DNA from: Candidatus Dormiibacterota bacterium
Lineage (GTDB): Bacteria > Chloroflexota > Dormibacteria > Dormibacterales > Dormibacteraceae
Reading direction: 5' to 3'
NCBI GenBank assembly: GCA_003151665.1
Contig: PLYD01000058.1
Location: 2,121-26,276 of the forward strand
Length of the DNA stretch: 24,156 nt
The notes under the pieces were generated by a model that was given only the letters and a program-made list of their open reading frames with translations, had not been told where the DNA came from and did no database searches. A program made the position numbers and the translations under genes. Shown here piece by piece: positions 22,852-24,156 of this stretch. Positions within the stretch are counted from its first letter, which is position 1; each line of letters begins with the position of its first letter.

Positions 22852-23382
22852 ATGACTGAAGGCCGCGGCAAGACCAAGACCACTCGGCGCGAAGTTCTCA
22901 AGCTGGCGGGCGCGGCCGCCATCGGCGCCGCCGGGGCGGCAACGTTGGGCGCGCCTCGCGTGCGCGCCGCCGGCAGCGGCAATACGATCGCCATGTACTT
23001 CAACCCACAGCGCGTGCTCGACACCCGCGGCACGCCCAAGATTGGTGGCGGTACCGAGACAGTGGTTGGTCCATATGTGGTGCCGGGTGGAACGTTCCAT
23101 TGGTCGGACTACTACGGCATCATCGGCAATTTGACAGCGACCTCTTGGAACGGCCCCGGATGGCTCTCAGTAAGACCGGGTGGAACGACGTTCGACCCTT
23201 CGACTGCTGTCTCCAACGTCAACTTCGCCGGCTCCTTCAATGGTTGGCCGAACTTCTTCATCTGCAGGTTTGGGATTCCTACCGGTGTGGGCGTGAGCGA
23301 TGGCACGTTCATCGTCCACAGTGGCGGCGCCGCGACGAATTTCATCGTCGACCTGTTCGGCTTTCTAGGGCCCGACGGGTAA
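22852..23382 (+). CDS. Tat-exported protein with RVLDTR-type beta domain
   Basis: This 176-aa protein has a twin-arginine signal: TTRREVLKLAGAAAIGAAG with the Arg pair at residues 12-13. A likely cleavage site follows VRA near residue 39, so it is exported folded. The mature part opens YFNPQRVLDTRG and ends NFIVDLFGFLG, with GNLTATSWNGPGWLSVRPGG between. Similar beta-rich domains occur in secreted proteins of actinobacteria and relatives. I choose the ATG at 22852, with GGAGG (22841-22845) six bases before it; an in-frame ATG at 22837 is possible. The function is unknown. Confidence 0.75.
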   Translation: MTEGRGKTKTTRREVLKLAGAAAIGAAGAATLGAPRVRAAGSGNTIAMYFNPQRVLDTRGTPKIGGGTETVVGPYVVPGGTFHWSDYYGIIGNLTATSWNGPGWLSVRPGGTTFDPSTAVSNVNFAGSFNGWPNFFICRFGIPTGVGVSDGTFIVHSGGAATNFIVDLFGFLGPDG

Positions 23383-23547
23383 CAGAACTGTTGCACTAGC
23401 GTCCTTCGCGGGTAGCCGGCCGGCGCCGCTTCGGCCAAGCAAGCCCACTGACACTCGCGACCGCCACAGACACGAACGGGAGAACGAGCTAAAGGTGACC
23501 AGGCCGTCAAGCCTGTGCCAAAGCTCGCGCGTGAAGCGGCGCCCTAA
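23383..23547. other. Non-coding stretch before recombinase remnant
   Basis: No gene or RNA is recognised in these 165 bases. A small GC-rich hairpin (GGCCG with CGGCC) lies near the left end and may close the Tat gene transcript. Confidence 0.3.
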
Positions 23548-23634
23548 GGTCTGCTCGTGTGCGCAGCCTGTGGGCGTCCTTTGCGGGCATCAAAGACGTA
23601 CGGAGTCGCTTACTACGGATGCAGGCGGGACGTT
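23548..23634 (+). pseudogene. Remnant of serine-recombinase zinc ribbon
   Basis: The frame reads GLLVCAACGRPLRASKTYGV and YYGCRRD, which resembles the zinc-ribbon domain of large serine recombinases (LLxCxxCGrpL...yyrC). Only three of the usual four Cys are present and no catalytic domain lies nearby. A stop precedes it in frame. This is a fragment of a lost recombinase or integrase gene. The assignment is from a short pattern. Confidence 0.4.
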
Positions 23635-23644
23635 CGCCGGCCGG

Positions 23645-23916
23645 AACGGCGCGAAGGATCCGGTGATCAACTACCAGATGGTGGTCGCGGACCTGACATC
23701 ATCGAGCGCTGCGGCATTCGGCCCACCCGACTATCTGCCTGACACGTGGCTGGCAGATGGTCGCATCGTCGCCACGCACCAATGCATCGCGTCCGAATGG
23801 GGCGGGCACCGTGCAACAGCGGCCTCGACGGCACCTACTTCTTCAGCGCGGACGGCACCTCACACTCGCTCTTCTTCCAGCTTGCGAATGGGGCGCGCGT
23901 GATCGGCGTCATCTGA
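23645..23916 (+). pseudogene. Broken secreted-protein fragment, propeller-like
   Basis: One frame reads INYQMVVADLTSSSAAAFGPPDYLPDTW and ADGRIVATHQC. A neighbouring frame then reads NSGLDGTYFFSADGTSHSLF and FQLANGARVIGVI before a TGA at 23914. A single frameshift near 23810 would join them. The segments resemble beta-propeller (TolB-like) repeats. No start or signal peptide is present. It seems to be the C-terminal end of a lost gene. Confidence 0.35.
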
Positions 23917-24156
23917 CGACCAACCGTTGGAAGCTCTGGTGCTGCCCATATCTCTGGAAGCGGGGAAGGAGGGATTCCTTCCGTCGATTGGCAGTATCGA
24001 GTCCGAATCGCATAAGGCAATCGGACCACTTAGAGTCGGTTCCGCAAGCATGGTCAACCGGATTCCGCTCTCGAGGATGGCCTTCTGGGGCGCTTGGGTG
24101 CTAGCGGGCATGGTCGGCACCGGGCTTCCGTATCTAGCTACATGCCCCTGAAAAAC
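23917..24156. other. Right window end, no clear gene
   Basis: The last 240 bases contain a weak + strand frame with a hydrophobic stretch, listed separately, and some imperfect inverted repeats (for example GTCCGA with TCGGAC near 24001-24026). Nothing is firmly recognised. Confidence 0.3.
24050..24151 (+). CDS. Possible 33-aa membrane peptide
   Basis: From the ATG at 24050 the frame codes for a basic start (MVNRIPLSRM) and one hydrophobic span (AFWGAWVLAGMVGTGLPYL). No Shine-Dalgarno or promoter is evident, and it could be chance. Confidence 0.2.
   Translation: MVNRIPLSRMAFWGAWVLAGMVGTGLPYLATCP

Noticed and set aside
24001..24026. Inverted repeat GTCCGA/TCGGAC as an attachment site or terminator
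   Set aside because: Six-base arms with a 14-base loop and no matching copy; too weak.

Overview
This is a high-GC bacterial window, roughly 65% G+C by eye. It is dense with genes up to about 19.5 kb and much sparser after that. The gene order argJ-argB-argD-argR-argG-argH, an F420-type luciferase-like oxidoreductase, a DUF2277 protein, a TAP-like secreted hydrolase and several genes that look leaderless point to a high-GC terrabacterial lineage, such as an actinobacterium or a Chloroflexota/Dormibacterota-type soil organism. I cannot settle the phylum from the sequence alone.

Region 1 (1-5782) is an arginine operon on the + strand. It holds argJ (5' truncated by the window edge), argB, argD, the arginine repressor argR, argG and argH, with overlaps or very short gaps. 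argF is not between argD and argR, where many actinobacterial clusters carry it. argH has no ATG/GTG/TTG start ahead of its conserved N-terminus. Its frame is entered through a G GGA AAG heptamer directly before the argG stop codon.

Region 2 (5802-9234) is a translationally coupled trio: coaX (type III pantothenate kinase), a GAF/HD-GYP signalling protein with a large insertion, and a metallo-beta-lactamase-fold hydrolase. Each junction is a 4-base ATGA overlap. Region 3 (9253-12039) carries lysS, serS and a tRNA-Ser(UGA) just downstream of the seryl-tRNA synthetase.

Region 4 (12085-19489) is a set of accessory genes. It contains an F420-type oxidoreductase overlapping an NmrA-like gene broken by two frameshifts, then convergent DUF2087 and YcaQ-like winged-helix genes. 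A SIMPL-domain protein diverges from these, followed by a membrane protein, DUF2277, a Fpg/Nei DNA glycosylase (minus strand) and a lipoprotein alpha/beta hydrolase (minus strand).

Region 5 (19490-24156) is sparse. It holds very small membrane proteins (31, 42 and 52 aa), a DinB-family gene with two frameshifts, a CsbD-like stress protein, an unknown 112-aa protein and a Tat-exported protein. Fragments that look like gene debris are also present: an orphan FN3 domain, a recombinase zinc ribbon and a broken propeller-like tail.

No CRISPR array, complete mobile element or rRNA was seen. The most interesting signals are the argG/argH junction, the repeated -10 motif placed 6-8 bases before start codons, and the small stress or membrane proteins in the last 5 kb.
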